Origin: Chitinophaga sp. CB10
Lineage (GTDB): Bacteria; Bacteroidota; Bacteroidia; Chitinophagales; Chitinophagaceae
NCBI GenBank assembly: GCA_001870995.2
Contig: MLAV02000003.1
Span: forward strand, 372,001 to 436,000
Direction: 5' to 3'
Length of the DNA: 64,000 nucleotides
Shown in pieces: positions 43,631-52,877 of the stretch (its first letter is position 1; each line of letters opens with the position of its first letter). Under the pieces are notes generated by a model, which saw nothing but the letters and a program-made list of their open reading frames with translations, ran no database searches and had not been told where the DNA came from. The position numbers were made by a program, and so were the translations under genes.

Positions 43631-44701
43631 ATGAAAAAAATAATTATCTGGGGACTGGTTACTGTTGGAGCGGTGGTACTGATCATGTGGAAACTCAACG
43701 CCAATAAAAAAGCAAACGAAGCTAAAATCGAATTCGTAAAACAAAGCAACATAGGCGATATTCCTGTACTGGTACAGAAAGTATCCCGCAACGATTTTGC
43801 CAACGGCTTCCTCGCCAACGGTAACTTCACGCCTATACGTGAACTCACCTACCTGGCGGAAACCTCCGGCCGTATTACCAAACTGCTGGTCGACGAAGGC
43901 AGCGTAGTGAAACAGGGCCAGCCCATCGCCTACATCGACGGGGAAATCATCAACACCGACCTCGAATCTGCCAGGGCCAACCTCGAACAGCTGAAAGTAG
44001 ATAAAGACCGCTACGAAGCCGCTTTCAAAACCGGCGGCGTTACCCAGAAACAGGTAGACGATGCCCGCCTGCAGTACGACCTGGCTAAAACCCGCTACGA
44101 TGCCGCCAGCCGCCGCGTAAGGGATACCTACGTGAAAGCGCCCATCTCCGGCGTGATCAACAAAAAATACGTGGAACAGGGCGCCTACCTCTCGCCAGGT
44201 AACAAAATGTTTGACATCGTGGATGTTACCCGCCTGAAACTGGCCGTAGCCGTACCTGAAACTCAGGTGGTCGGACTCAAAAAAGGACAGAAAGTAACCG
44301 TAACTTCTTCCGTATTCCCCGAAACCCAATACAGTGCAGTCATCACTTTCATCGCAGCCAAAGGCGACAACTCCCTGAACTACCCGGTAGAAATGGAAGT
44401 GGCCAACATGAGCGATAAGGAACTCAAAGCCGGTATGTACGGCACCGCGCACTTCACTTCCCCTGAAACGGATAAAGCCATCTTCATTGCACGCACCGCC
44501 TTCATCGGTGGCGTTAACAGCAACGAAGTTTATGTAATGGAAAACAATGTGGCCAAAAAACGTAAAGTGGTTGCCGGCCGCATCATCGGCGATCAGGTGG
44601 AAATACGGGAAGGCCTCAACGACGGCGAAACCGTGATCACCAGCGGACAGATTAACCTGACCGACGGCGCCCGGGTAACCGTGCAGCAGGCTGCCAAATA
44701 A
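43631..44701 (+). CDS. Efflux RND transporter periplasmic adaptor (MFP/HlyD family)
   Basis: A 356-residue membrane-fusion protein. An N-terminal membrane anchor (about 2-20, KKIIIWGLVTVGAVVLIM) is followed by the biotinyl-lipoyl-like halves (AETSGRITKLLVDEGSVVKQ and YVKAPISGVINKKYVEQGAY), a coiled-coil hairpin (about 110-155) and a beta-barrel domain. The ATG at 43631 is preferred over a TTG two codons upstream. It links the RND permease to the TolC-like channel. Confidence 0.94.
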   Translation: MKKIIIWGLVTVGAVVLIMWKLNANKKANEAKIEFVKQSNIGDIPVLVQKVSRNDFANGFLANGNFTPIRELTYLAETSGRITKLLVDEGSVVKQGQPIAYIDGEIINTDLESARANLEQLKVDKDRYEAAFKTGGVTQKQVDDARLQYDLAKTRYDAASRRVRDTYVKAPISGVINKKYVEQGAYLSPGNKMFDIVDVTRLKLAVAVPETQVVGLKKGQKVTVTSSVFPETQYSAVITFIAAKGDNSLNYPVEMEVANMSDKELKAGMYGTAHFTSPETDKAIFIARTAFIGGVNSNEVYVMENNVAKKRKVVAGRIIGDQVEIREGLNDGETVITSGQINLTDGARVTVQQAAK

Positions 44702-44738
44702 GACATGCGTAACTGGTGACTGATCAAACTCTTGGAAC

Positions 44739-47700
44739 ATGAAGATTACTGAAGTATCGATAAAAAGACCTACCATCGTGGTGGTGGTATTTACCATCCT
44801 CACCTTGCTGGGTATCATGAGCTATAAAGCGCTGAACTATGAGCTACTGCCTAAGTTCAGCTCCCCGATCGTAACAATCTCCACGGTGTACCCCGGCGCC
44901 TCCCCTAACGAGGTGGAAAGTACGATCACCAAAAAAATTGAAGATGCGGTGGCATCCATGGAAAAGGTAAAGAAGATTATTTCCAAATCCTCTGAAAGCC
45001 TCTCCGTTATTACCGTTGAGCTGAATAACGATGCCGACGTAGACATTGCCCTGCAGGATGCGCAACGCAAGGTAAACGCCATCCTGGCGGACCTGCCGGG
45101 GGACGCAAAGCCGCCTTCCCTGAATAAGTTCTCCCTCGATGACCTGCCGATCATGACGCTGTCTGCCACTGCCAATATGGACGACAAAGCCTTCTATGAT
45201 CTGATGGACAAAAAGATACAGCCTATCCTCTCCCGCCTGCCGGGCGTGGCGCAGGTATCCCTCATCGGCGGCCAGGAACGCGAAATCCAGGTAAACGTTG
45301 ATCCAAAGAAGTTACAGGCATTCGGCATGTCCATCATGGAACTGCGCCAGCTCATCACCAACGCCAATATGGACTTCCCTACCGGTAAGGTAAAAACCGC
45401 CGACCAGCAGATACTCATCCGCCTGGCCGGTAAATATAAAAGCGTAGACCAGCTGCGTAACCTCGTGGTGAAAACTACCGACGATGGCACACAGGTACGC
45501 CTGCTCGACGTGGCGGACGTTCAGGACGCGCAGAAAGACGCCGAACGTATTGCCCGTGTGGACGGCGTAAACGCGATCGCCCTCCAGGTGCAAAAGCAAA
45601 CCGATGCCAACGCGGTAACGGTATCCGAAGAAATGAAAAAGGCGATCGACCGGATTCAGCACGAGTATGCAGCCAACAAACTGCAAATCCTCGTGGCGAA
45701 CGACTCCTCCGAGTTTACCCTGGAATCGGCCAACTCCGTTATCCATGACCTTATCCTCGCGGTAATCCTCGTGGCGGCGGTAATGCTCCTGTTCCTCCAC
45801 AGTATCCGCAGTGCGCTCTTCGTAATGATCTCCATCCCGGCCTCCCTGGTGGCTACCTTCATCGGTATGAAGCTGATGGGCTTCTCGCTCAACCTCATGT
45901 CCCTCCTGGGGCTGTCGCTGGTGGTAGGTATCCTCGTGGATGATGCGATCGTAGTACTGGAAAACATCTATCGCCACATGGAGATGGGTAAAAACCGCGT
46001 ACGCGCCGCGTTTGACGGGGTGAAAGAGATCGGGTTCACCGTAACCTCCATTACCCTGGTAATCGTGGTGGTGTTCCTCCCTATCTCCTTAACCAACGAG
46101 CTGGTATCCAAGATCCTCCGCGAGTTCTGCGTGGTGGTAATGATTTCCACGATGCTGTCGTTACTGTCATCGTTTATGATCGTGCCGCTGCTCTCCTCCC
46201 GCTTCGGTAAGCTGGAACATATCACGGGTAAGAATGTATTCGAAAAATTCATCCTCTGGTTCGAAAAGCAACTGAGCAAATTCACCGCCTGGATGACGGA
46301 CCTGCTGCGCTGGTCGTTGAACCATAAGCGTTATGCCCTCGGTTTCTCCATCCTGCTGCTGGTGCTGTCTTTCATGCTGGTAGGTAAAGGTTACATCGGC
46401 GGGGAGTTTATCCCTAAGGGCGACCGTGGCCAGTTCATCGTCATGCTGGAAATGCCGAAAGATGCATCTGTACAGCAGTCCAACCTGAACACCCGGAAAG
46501 CGGAAGCTTACCTGAATAAGAAAAGCGAAATCACCCGTTTGATCACGACCGTAGGTCAAACCTCGGAAGATGGTTTCGGAACCTCTCAATCCACCGCGTA
46601 TAAAGCAGAGATCACCGTGATGATGGTGCCGGCTGAAATGCGTACGGAGGGTTCCGACATCTACGCGGCAAAAATCAAGAAGGAACTCAAAGCCCTGCTG
46701 CCTGGCGTAAAGGTTAAAACCACTGACGTGAGCATCCTAGGTACCGCGGAACGCGCGCCGGTGGAACTCGTGGTGATGGGCTCCGAGCTGGACAGCGTTA
46801 TGGCCTTTGCCAAACGCGCCATGGATACCCTCAAAACCGTACCTGGCGCCACAGAGGTGAAGCTCTCCGTGGAAGAAGGTAACCCTGAGATCAACGTGCA
46901 GGTGGACCGGGATAAGATGGCCGCGCTGGGCCTCACCCTGGATAATGTGGGCGGTACCATGCAAACAGCTTTCAGCGGTACGGCGGATGATTCCAAGGTG
47001 AAATTCCGCCAGGGCGACTATGAATACGATATTAACATCCGCTTCGACGATTTCAACAGGAAGAACCTGGAAGACGTGGCCAACATACAATTCAGAAATA
47101 ATAAAGGCCAACTCATAAAATTGTCGCAATTTGCAGCCGTAACCGAAGGCTCCGGTCCCAGCCACCTGGAAAGACGCGATAAAAACACCTCTGTTTCTGT
47201 ACAGTCGCAGGTAATGGGTCGCCCTTCCGGTACTGTCACACAGGAGTTCCAGGCTAAGCTGGAAAAAATGGAAAGGCCCGCAGGCGTCAGCTATCTCTTT
47301 GGCGGGGATGCGGAAAACCAGGGTGATTCCAACAGCACGCTGGGCGTTGCCTTGCTGATTTCCATAGTAATGGTGTACCTGATCATGGTGGCACTGTATG
47401 ACAACTACATTTATCCATTCGTTGTATTATTCTCCATACCGCTGGCGGTAATCGGCGCCCTGCTGGCATTGGCGCTGACCAACAATACGCTGAACATCTT
47501 CACCATCCTGGGTATGATCATGCTGATCGGCCTCGTAGCGAAGAATGCGATCATATTGGTGGACTTTACCAACCAGATGAAGGAACAGGGCCAGAGTACG
47601 TTTGATGCGCTGATTCATGCGAACAACGCGCGTCTGCGTCCGATCCTGATGACGACCATCGCGATGGTGATCGGTATGTTGCCGATTGCGCTGGCAACAG

Positions 47701-47921
47701 GCGGCGTAGCTTCGATCAACAACGGTCTGGCATGGGTAATTATCGGTGGTCTGATCAGCTCCATGTTCCTCACGCTGATCGTGGTGCCGGTGATCTACAT
47801 GATTGTGGATAAAATCATGGCCCGCTTCGGCATCGGCAAGCTGTCCAAAAAGCGTTACATCCGCCAGCGCATGGTGGCCTCCTACGAAGAGGTGCCTTTA
47901 AGCGAAGCGCATATGAACTAA
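44739..47921 (+). CDS. RND family efflux permease (AcrB/HAE-1 type)
   Basis: A 1060-residue inner-membrane proton-driven pump. The 12-helix, two-large-periplasmic-loop layout is clear: first helix MKITEVSIKRPTIVVVVFTI, helices 2-6 from about residue 335, and LVVGILVDDAIVVLENIYRH in helix 4, which carries the adjacent Asp pair of the proton relay. GMIMLIGLVAKNAIILVDFT is the matching motif in the second half. It exports small hydrophobic compounds; the substrate cannot be read. A terminator follows. Confidence 0.96.
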   Translation: MKITEVSIKRPTIVVVVFTILTLLGIMSYKALNYELLPKFSSPIVTISTVYPGASPNEVESTITKKIEDAVASMEKVKKIISKSSESLSVITVELNNDADVDIALQDAQRKVNAILADLPGDAKPPSLNKFSLDDLPIMTLSATANMDDKAFYDLMDKKIQPILSRLPGVAQVSLIGGQEREIQVNVDPKKLQAFGMSIMELRQLITNANMDFPTGKVKTADQQILIRLAGKYKSVDQLRNLVVKTTDDGTQVRLLDVADVQDAQKDAERIARVDGVNAIALQVQKQTDANAVTVSEEMKKAIDRIQHEYAANKLQILVANDSSEFTLESANSVIHDLILAVILVAAVMLLFLHSIRSALFVMISIPASLVATFIGMKLMGFSLNLMSLLGLSLVVGILVDDAIVVLENIYRHMEMGKNRVRAAFDGVKEIGFTVTSITLVIVVVFLPISLTNELVSKILREFCVVVMISTMLSLLSSFMIVPLLSSRFGKLEHITGKNVFEKFILWFEKQLSKFTAWMTDLLRWSLNHKRYALGFSILLLVLSFMLVGKGYIGGEFIPKGDRGQFIVMLEMPKDASVQQSNLNTRKAEAYLNKKSEITRLITTVGQTSEDGFGTSQSTAYKAEITVMMVPAEMRTEGSDIYAAKIKKELKALLPGVKVKTTDVSILGTAERAPVELVVMGSELDSVMAFAKRAMDTLKTVPGATEVKLSVEEGNPEINVQVDRDKMAALGLTLDNVGGTMQTAFSGTADDSKVKFRQGDYEYDINIRFDDFNRKNLEDVANIQFRNNKGQLIKLSQFAAVTEGSGPSHLERRDKNTSVSVQSQVMGRPSGTVTQEFQAKLEKMERPAGVSYLFGGDAENQGDSNSTLGVALLISIVMVYLIMVALYDNYIYPFVVLFSIPLAVIGALLALALTNNTLNIFTILGMIMLIGLVAKNAIILVDFTNQMKEQGQSTFDALIHANNARLRPILMTTIAMVIGMLPIALATGGVASINNGLAWVIIGGLISSMFLTLIVVPVIYMIVDKIMARFGIGKLSKKRYIRQRMVASYEEVPLSEAHMN

Positions 47922-48006
47922 AACGCAGGCTGATTGATTATATCAGTATGCCCGATCATATTTAAGTCTTGTTACTAACAGTGTAACAGTTGTAGGTTTA
48001 GGTAAT

Positions 48007-48040
48007 AGCCGGAATATTCTTATTCCGGCTTGTTTTTTTT
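48007..48040 (+). terminator. Intrinsic terminator of the RND efflux operon
   Basis: AGCCGGAATA-TTCT-TATTCCGGCT is a perfect 10-bp stem followed by TG and eight T residues. Confidence 0.93.
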
Positions 48041-48142
48041 TATATATAGGGGGAAAGATTTAATGCTGCTGCAGGCTAGTGCTGCGGCCTTGCAGTAAAT
48101 GAAGCAATGGCCATGCCGGTGGCATCGCCTGTCCTGAAATGC

Positions 48143-48170
48143 AAAAAACGGACAGGAGTGCCCTGCCCGT
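48143..48170 (-). terminator. Intrinsic terminator after the glycosyltransferase gene
   Basis: On the minus strand ACGGGCAGG-GCACT-CCTGTCCGT pairs over 9 bp (one G-U), followed by TTTTTT. It lies 24 bp after the stop. Confidence 0.82.
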
Positions 48171-48193
48171 TTTTAATATGTTGCCGTGATGAT

Positions 48194-49108
48194 TTAGCTG
48201 ATGAGTTTATAATTTTTATACTCCCCTATCCGCCAGCCGGTAATTTTTTCTATTTCGTGCAATACCCTGTGTCTGGGTTTGAACCTGCCCCGGGAAGGAT
48301 CGTATTTGAATTCCCAGTTCTGCTGGGCAATCACTTCCGCCATCACTACCGGATGCGTTCCTTCAAAAGGCGCCAGGATATCGATTACGCCGTGAAAATC
48401 AAATGGCTCCGCTTCCTGGTTGAATTCAGGGGAAGTATTGCCCTGCGAGTAGTAGCTGCCGAATTTTTTGATCTTACCTCCCAGCAGGTAAGGATTACGG
48501 CAGTAGGAATAATGGTAGATGCGGGCCTGCAGCTTTTTTACTTTCAGCTTAACGCCGTTTTTCTTTTCATCTTCCAGGTAAGCCGCCTCGGATTCATAGA
48601 GCCGGAAGCCCTGGGAATCGCGGTAGCTGAACACCCTCGGATCGTTACGCGTAATGCGGATTTCCTTACTGTGCCATTTCCGGGTAGGCCCGATGTGCTT
48701 GTAGTCGCCAATGAAATGGTAGAAAGGGAAAAGGAACCCATCCACTTTCTTGTCGTCCAGGTGATCCTCCATGGCCTGCCTGATCTCGGCAAGGTCCTGC
48801 TCATGGATCACTTCATCCGACTGGATGTGGAATGCCCAGTCCGCATCCGGGGAAATGGCTTTCAGCCCGATGTTGGCCTGCTGGGCGAAGATTTTTCCGC
48901 CTTTGGTCATCGCCGGGTCCCACTCTGTATCGATGATACGGATTTTGGGCGAGCCGATGGCCTCAATGGCTTCCCGGGTGCCGTCGTCACTTTTACCTAC
49001 AACGGCAATGAATTCGTCTACGATCGGTAAAACGGAAGTAATAGATTGAATAACAGGGTAGCCATACGCAAAACTGTTGCGCATGTACGAGTATCCACTT
49101 ACTTTCAT
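48194..49108 (-). CDS. Family 2-like glycosyltransferase
   Basis: A 304-residue cytoplasmic GT-A-fold protein. The start MKVSGYSYMRNSFAYGYPVI then VDEFIAVVGKSDDGTREAIE (nucleotide-sugar region) and WAFHIQSDEVIHE, where the DxD-like motif is Gln-Ser-Asp-Glu, resemble Bacteroidota family-2-like transferases. Acceptor and donor sugars are unknown. The gene stands alone between terminators. Confidence 0.85.
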   Translation of the reverse strand: MKVSGYSYMRNSFAYGYPVIQSITSVLPIVDEFIAVVGKSDDGTREAIEAIGSPKIRIIDTEWDPAMTKGGKIFAQQANIGLKAISPDADWAFHIQSDEVIHEQDLAEIRQAMEDHLDDKKVDGFLFPFYHFIGDYKHIGPTRKWHSKEIRITRNDPRVFSYRDSQGFRLYESEAAYLEDEKKNGVKLKVKKLQARIYHYSYCRNPYLLGGKIKKFGSYYSQGNTSPEFNQEAEPFDFHGVIDILAPFEGTHPVVMAEVIAQQNWEFKYDPSRGRFKPRHRVLHEIEKITGWRIGEYKNYKLIS

Positions 49109-49264
49109 AGGATGACAGTTTTATAAATTTTTAGTCGCATGTTGATATCTAAAGTGTGATCGCGCTTGGCATAGCTCCCGCCGGGCGGGATGTGACAGTA
49201 CAGTTCATCAATAATCGTTCAAAAATAGCTAAAAAAGAACGATAACGGTAGCGGATATGTTAAA

Positions 49265-49299
49265 ATGAGGCGGGCCGCTCCGTGGGAAGCGGCCCGCCT
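49265..49299 (-). terminator. Intrinsic terminator of the NAD-salvage operon
   Basis: GGCGGGCCGCT and AGCGGCCCGCC form a perfect 11-bp stem around an 8-nt loop. On the minus strand it is followed by TCATTTT; on the plus strand by TTTTATCC. It lies 30 bp after the nicotinamide phosphoribosyltransferase stop. Confidence 0.85.
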
Positions 49300-49329
49300 T
49301 TTATCCTCAGGGGGAATTTGAAGGTACTG

Positions 49330-50745
49330 TTAAAGTTTGGCGTTATGCCTCACCTCGTCAAAGGTGATGCTGCCGGTGAGGTGACCGTTTTCGAAGACGG
49401 TGATCAGCTGGTCTTCCAGTTCAGGGCGCTCATTTTCCCGGAGGGTGGCAAACTGGCCGTTATCCAGTACCAGTTTGAGCTTGCCGGCTTTTGACTTCTT
49501 GGAGGAAGTGCGCAGGTTACCCTGGGCGTCCAGTTCCACAGGGCTTTTCTGTACGTCTATGTGCTGGCCGTTCACCTGGGCATAGGAGCATTTGAGCGCA
49601 AACTCCTGGGTGTCCCGGTTGACCCGTTGCAGGAGGGCGCCGCCCATGCCCAGCACCAGGTTTTCAGCGCTGATGCCGGCCTCCGCGAGCGCGGCAAAAA
49701 TGCCGGGGATAGAGCTGTAGCTGATGCCATCCCCCTGGATAACGCGTACCTGCGGCGGTAATACCTTGTATCCCTTTTCATTCACGGTGTACCCGAATTT
49801 CTCCATCAGGATGTGGAATACCCGCAGCAGGGTTTGTACAGGGTCGCCGCTGTCCGGGCGGATGACGAGCGTACCCTGGCGGGCCAGGATCTGGTCCCTT
49901 AGTTCAGTGCCCCAATACTGCTCGCAGGCACGGAAGATGTTGTAAGAGTCTGATACGCAGGCGATAGTTCCGGTGGGGAAGGTGTTCAGTACGTGTTTGA
50001 AAATTTCCAGTTCACCTTCTTCGCCGAGCAGGGTACAAATGCTATGTTCAGTAGCAGGGATGGAAAGGCCGGGGGCGGTTTTTGCCTGGTAGTAACGTTT
50101 AGCGTAGGTAGATCCGGCAATGGTATCGCTTCCGGAGAAGCTCACCAGGTGGGCGCTGCCGCCGATGCCGGCGCTTTCCACGGAGCTGGCGCCGCGGAAG
50201 CCGAAGTCGTTCAGCACGAAGTCGATACCGGCGAAAGCAGCTGCGGAAGCAGTTTGCTCGTAATATTGTTTCACTACTTTTTTAATCTCCCTGGATACGG
50301 TGGCCACGGTACATGGGTACCAAACCTGCATCAGCAGGGTTTCCAGGAAGTTGGTCAGCCAGTAGCAACTGGGGTCGGTATTCTCGATGGTCATCAGCAC
50401 GTTCCTAACGGGAACGACTGTACCTTCTTTCACGGCTTTAATCCGGATGGGCAGCTTACCGCCGTGTTTTTCAATAATATATTCAAACCGGCTGCGGTCA
50501 AAGATATCGTCGCGTCCGAATACTTCCAGCAGTTCCTTTCCGGCTTCATCCAGCTTTTCTTTCGTTATTACGACTCCTTCCAGGTATTCCCTGAGGAAGT
50601 ACTGCAGCCCGTAGAACACGGTTTCATCGAATTTGCCTCCCCGGCTCTCCAGGTAAGAGTAGATGTATTCAGTACCGGGAATGTATAATTTATGGTGAGA
50701 GTATTTATAGGCGTCTGCGAGGAGGATAAGATTTTCTTTTGTCAT
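49330..50745 (-). CDS. nadV: Nicotinamide phosphoribosyltransferase (NAMPT/NadV type)
   Basis: Makes NMN from nicotinamide and PRPP, the first step of one-branch NAD salvage. The 471-residue protein starts MTKENLILLADAYKYSHHKL and carries the NAMPT signatures FLETLLMQVWYPCTVATVSR, FGFRGASSVESAGIGGSAHL, the active-site His in SIPATEHSICTLLGEEGE, and RPDSGDPVQTLLRV. Length matches NAMPT rather than nicotinate phosphoribosyltransferase. It is 11 bp downstream of the NMN adenylyltransferase-Nudix gene, so product of one enzyme is substrate of the next. Confidence 0.95.
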   Translation of the reverse strand: MTKENLILLADAYKYSHHKLYIPGTEYIYSYLESRGGKFDETVFYGLQYFLREYLEGVVITKEKLDEAGKELLEVFGRDDIFDRSRFEYIIEKHGGKLPIRIKAVKEGTVVPVRNVLMTIENTDPSCYWLTNFLETLLMQVWYPCTVATVSREIKKVVKQYYEQTASAAAFAGIDFVLNDFGFRGASSVESAGIGGSAHLVSFSGSDTIAGSTYAKRYYQAKTAPGLSIPATEHSICTLLGEEGELEIFKHVLNTFPTGTIACVSDSYNIFRACEQYWGTELRDQILARQGTLVIRPDSGDPVQTLLRVFHILMEKFGYTVNEKGYKVLPPQVRVIQGDGISYSSIPGIFAALAEAGISAENLVLGMGGALLQRVNRDTQEFALKCSYAQVNGQHIDVQKSPVELDAQGNLRTSSKKSKAGKLKLVLDNGQFATLRENERPELEDQLITVFENGHLTGSITFDEVRHNAKL

Positions 50746-50756
50746 GGCCGGAAAAT

Positions 50757-51668
50757 TTAAGCTTGGGTAAAGTATTTATTGAACAGTTGGCGGAGCAATG
50801 GGATATGCGTGTCCGTTATAACGCCATCGTCTATCAGCTGTGGGATATCTTTTACGTTGATCCACCGGAGCGCTTCCAGGTCGTCGCCAGCGGCGGGTTC
50901 GCCGTAAACGAGGCTGGTGGCAAAGAGAGTGGTGATGATCTTATTGGTTTCGCTGCGGTAGCGCCAGTCGTCCACCCGGAGGGAGGTCACATATTCCAGG
51001 GGGCTTACCTCAAAGTCGCCGCACTCTTCCTGTAGCTCCCGCCTGGCCGCCAGCTCGAAAGATTCGTCCGTAGGGTCGGAGAATCCGCCGGGGAGCCGCC
51101 ATTCGCCTTCATTCGGCTTTTTGCCAAGCAGCAGTTCTGTATAATTGTTGCGGAATACGGCAATGTCGACGGTAGCGTAAACAGCAGGAAACAGGCTGTA
51201 AGTACTGTAGATAACACCCGCGCGGAACTCCTCCGTGTCAAATACCTTATCGGAAATCGCTTCGCGCAGGGCGGTAGCGTTGTAGTCCTTCACGGGGGCG
51301 AGGGCCTGGGTTTTATATTTACCGCTGTAGGTACTGATAAAGCTATCGCGGCTGCCGTAGAGCAGGAAGGTTTCATGCGGGAAGTTCGTATGGAGCAGTT
51401 CATCCAGCTTGTTGGACCATACTTTGTCGGACTTTTGATCGCTGAGCGGGAGCACGATTATTTCCGGGAACAGCTGTTTGATCATTCGTTCGCGGGTATA
51501 ATAATCCAATGGATTTTTGCGGCTGCCCTTTACCGGGCTTACGCCTAACACAATCAGAACGCGGTTGTGCTTTTCCTTTACCTGTCTGATTATTTCCAGG
51601 TGCCCTTCGTGCAGGGCGGGTGTTTGGAACCTGGCGATAATAACTCCTGTGGGCTTTGTTACTTGCAT
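50757..51668 (-). CDS. nadM: Bifunctional NMN adenylyltransferase/Nudix hydrolase
   Basis: A 303-residue fusion. The N-terminal NadM-like nucleotidyltransferase domain (about 1-175) shows GVIIARFQTPALHEGHLEII with the HxGH motif and SPVKGSRKNPLDYYTRERMI. The C-terminal Nudix domain (about 176-303) has an intact box GGFSDPTDESFELAARRELQ followed by EECG. It converts NMN to NAD; the Nudix part of relatives cleaves ADP-ribose. The gene is preceded by a consensus promoter flanked by two NrtR-type operators. Confidence 0.95.
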   Translation of the reverse strand: MQVTKPTGVIIARFQTPALHEGHLEIIRQVKEKHNRVLIVLGVSPVKGSRKNPLDYYTRERMIKQLFPEIIVLPLSDQKSDKVWSNKLDELLHTNFPHETFLLYGSRDSFISTYSGKYKTQALAPVKDYNATALREAISDKVFDTEEFRAGVIYSTYSLFPAVYATVDIAVFRNNYTELLLGKKPNEGEWRLPGGFSDPTDESFELAARRELQEECGDFEVSPLEYVTSLRVDDWRYRSETNKIITTLFATSLVYGEPAAGDDLEALRWINVKDIPQLIDDGVITDTHIPLLRQLFNKYFTQA

Positions 51669-51679
51669 CTTCGAGCTAT

Positions 51680-51700
51680 TTTGTGTAATTGTTACACAAA
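51680..51700. promoter_or_regulatory. NrtR-type operator 1
   Basis: Perfect inverted repeat TTTGTGTAA-TTG-TTACACAAA (9-bp arms, 3-bp centre), 12 bp upstream of the nadM ATG. It overlaps the -7 box TATATTTG of the promoter on the minus strand, so a bound repressor would block initiation. It matches in size and spacing a second copy at 51732-51752. Confidence 0.75.
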
Positions 51701-51727
51701 TATAATGAGGTATTTGAATCTACCAAA
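51697..51727 (-). promoter_or_regulatory. Promoter of the nadM-nadV operon
   Basis: On the minus strand TTTG (51727-51724) and TATATTTG (51704-51697) are separated by 19 bp, an exact match to the Bacteroidota consensus TTTG-N19-21-TAnnTTTG. Both operators lie across or next to it. Confidence 0.75.
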
Positions 51728-51731
51728 ATAA

Positions 51732-51752
51732 TTTTTGTAAAAAATACACAAA
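51732..51752. promoter_or_regulatory. NrtR-type operator 2
   Basis: TTTTTGTAA-AAA-ATACACAAA keeps 16 of the 18 arm positions of operator 1 at the same 3-bp spacing. It begins 5 bp upstream of the -33 box (reading on the minus strand). Its centre is 52 bp from that of operator 1, about five turns of the DNA helix. Confidence 0.6.
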
Positions 51753-51764
51753 ATAATCTCCGGG

Positions 51765-52451
51765 CTAGATTTCGAAGGCCATTCCGTCTTTTTTCAGCTG
51801 GAAATATTTTTCCTCGTTGAAGCTGAAAAGCTTTGCGGGGCGGCCTTGCGACACCTGTTTTTGCTTCTCGTTATGTGCGATCAGGATGCCCAGGTGATTT
51901 ATTTTTTTCTGGAAGTTGCGGCGGTCTATAGGCCTGTCCAGCAGTGTTTCATACAATTTTTCGAGGTCTGCGATAGGGAATTTCTTATCGAGCAGCTCGA
52001 ATCCGATTGGTTCGTAGCGGATTTTGTTGCGGAGTCGCTTTACGGCCAGGTCAATAATGGTCGCATGGTCGAAGGCGAGGTCCGGCAGTTCCTTGATATT
52101 GAACCAGGAGGCGTCTTCTGCGTCGGAGCTGGCGGCCAGCTTGAAGTTGGTCGGGTTGACCAGTCCGAAGTAGGCGATAGACACTACGCGGCCGCGGGGA
52201 TCGCGGTTGGGCATCCCGAAAGTATATAATTGTTCAAGGTAGTTGATGTTCACACCGGCTTCGGTGAGCAGTTCCCTGGTAACGGCATGCTCGAGGGATT
52301 CTTCGTCGCGTACGAAGCCCCCGGGAAGCGCCCAGCTGTGCAGGAAAGGTTCAATGGTACGTTTGATCAGCAGTACCACGATACCTTCCTTGGGAATGTA
52401 TCCGAATACCACTGCGTCTACGGTGAGTTTTATTTGCTGTCTGATGGCCAA
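51765..52451 (-). CDS. nrtR: NrtR-type Nudix-related NAD regulator
   Basis: A 228-residue regulator. The N-terminal Nudix-like domain (about 1-140) has the box LPGGFVRDEESLEHAVTREL then LTEAGV, where one of the paired catalytic Glu is Thr, as expected for a sensor rather than an enzyme. The C-terminal winged helix (about 145-228) reads LDRPIDRRNFQKKINHLGIL and GRPAKLFSF, the NrtR signature. NrtR represses NAD salvage genes and is released by ADP-ribose or related metabolites. The gene lies directly upstream of its probable target operon. Confidence 0.9.
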   Translation of the reverse strand: MAIRQQIKLTVDAVVFGYIPKEGIVVLLIKRTIEPFLHSWALPGGFVRDEESLEHAVTRELLTEAGVNINYLEQLYTFGMPNRDPRGRVVSIAYFGLVNPTNFKLAASSDAEDASWFNIKELPDLAFDHATIIDLAVKRLRNKIRYEPIGFELLDKKFPIADLEKLYETLLDRPIDRRNFQKKINHLGILIAHNEKQKQVSQGRPAKLFSFNEEKYFQLKKDGMAFEI

Positions 52452-52462
52452 TGTTAACCGGA

Positions 52463-52867
52463 TTATTTATTAAGGTAATGATCTAATTGAGCAGTTCCTT
52501 TGTGGAGATTTATAAATAGCGGGTTTTTAGCCGGATCGAAAACGATGATGGTATTCATTTCCCAGATATCCTGTGGTGCAGGCAGTTCGATCATGACTTC
52601 CTGGTTGTTGGACCTTACGAACAGGAGGCTGTCTTTGCCGGCCATATGAGGTTTGAATCCCTGCTGTTGCAGGTAATCCGTGATTTGTTGCTTGAGGGCC
52701 AGTACAGAGTCTGTCAGCGGGCCGGGAGCCGGCTTATGTTCCCGGTAAACGTAGCTTTTTTCAGTGATCACATCATACCGGGATCTGTCAGTTGTGCCTT
52801 CGCGTTGAGGGTTACAGGCAAACAGCAGTCCGGCTGCAAGGGCCAAAAACGATAATATCTTTCCCAT
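52463..52867 (-). CDS. Small lipoprotein of unknown function
   Basis: A 134-residue lipoprotein with leader MGKILSFLALAAGLLFAC. The rest contains VITEKSYVYREHKPAPGPLT and a C-terminal domain NTIIVFDPAKNPLFINLHKG; I do not recognise the family. A start 23 codons upstream is possible but would overlap the next gene. It lies 11 bp upstream of nrtR and 10 bp after the NTF2-like gene on the same strand, so the three may be one transcript. Confidence 0.7.
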   Translation of the reverse strand: MGKILSFLALAAGLLFACNPQREGTTDRSRYDVITEKSYVYREHKPAPGPLTDSVLALKQQITDYLQQQGFKPHMAGKDSLLFVRSNNQEVMIELPAPQDIWEMNTIIVFDPAKNPLFINLHKGTAQLDHYLNK

Positions 52868-52877
52868 ATCTTGTATG

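Noticed and set aside
43616..44818. 400-codon open frame opposite the efflux adaptor gene
   Set aside because: It lacks motifs, and the plus-strand protein is a clear membrane-fusion protein in an operon.
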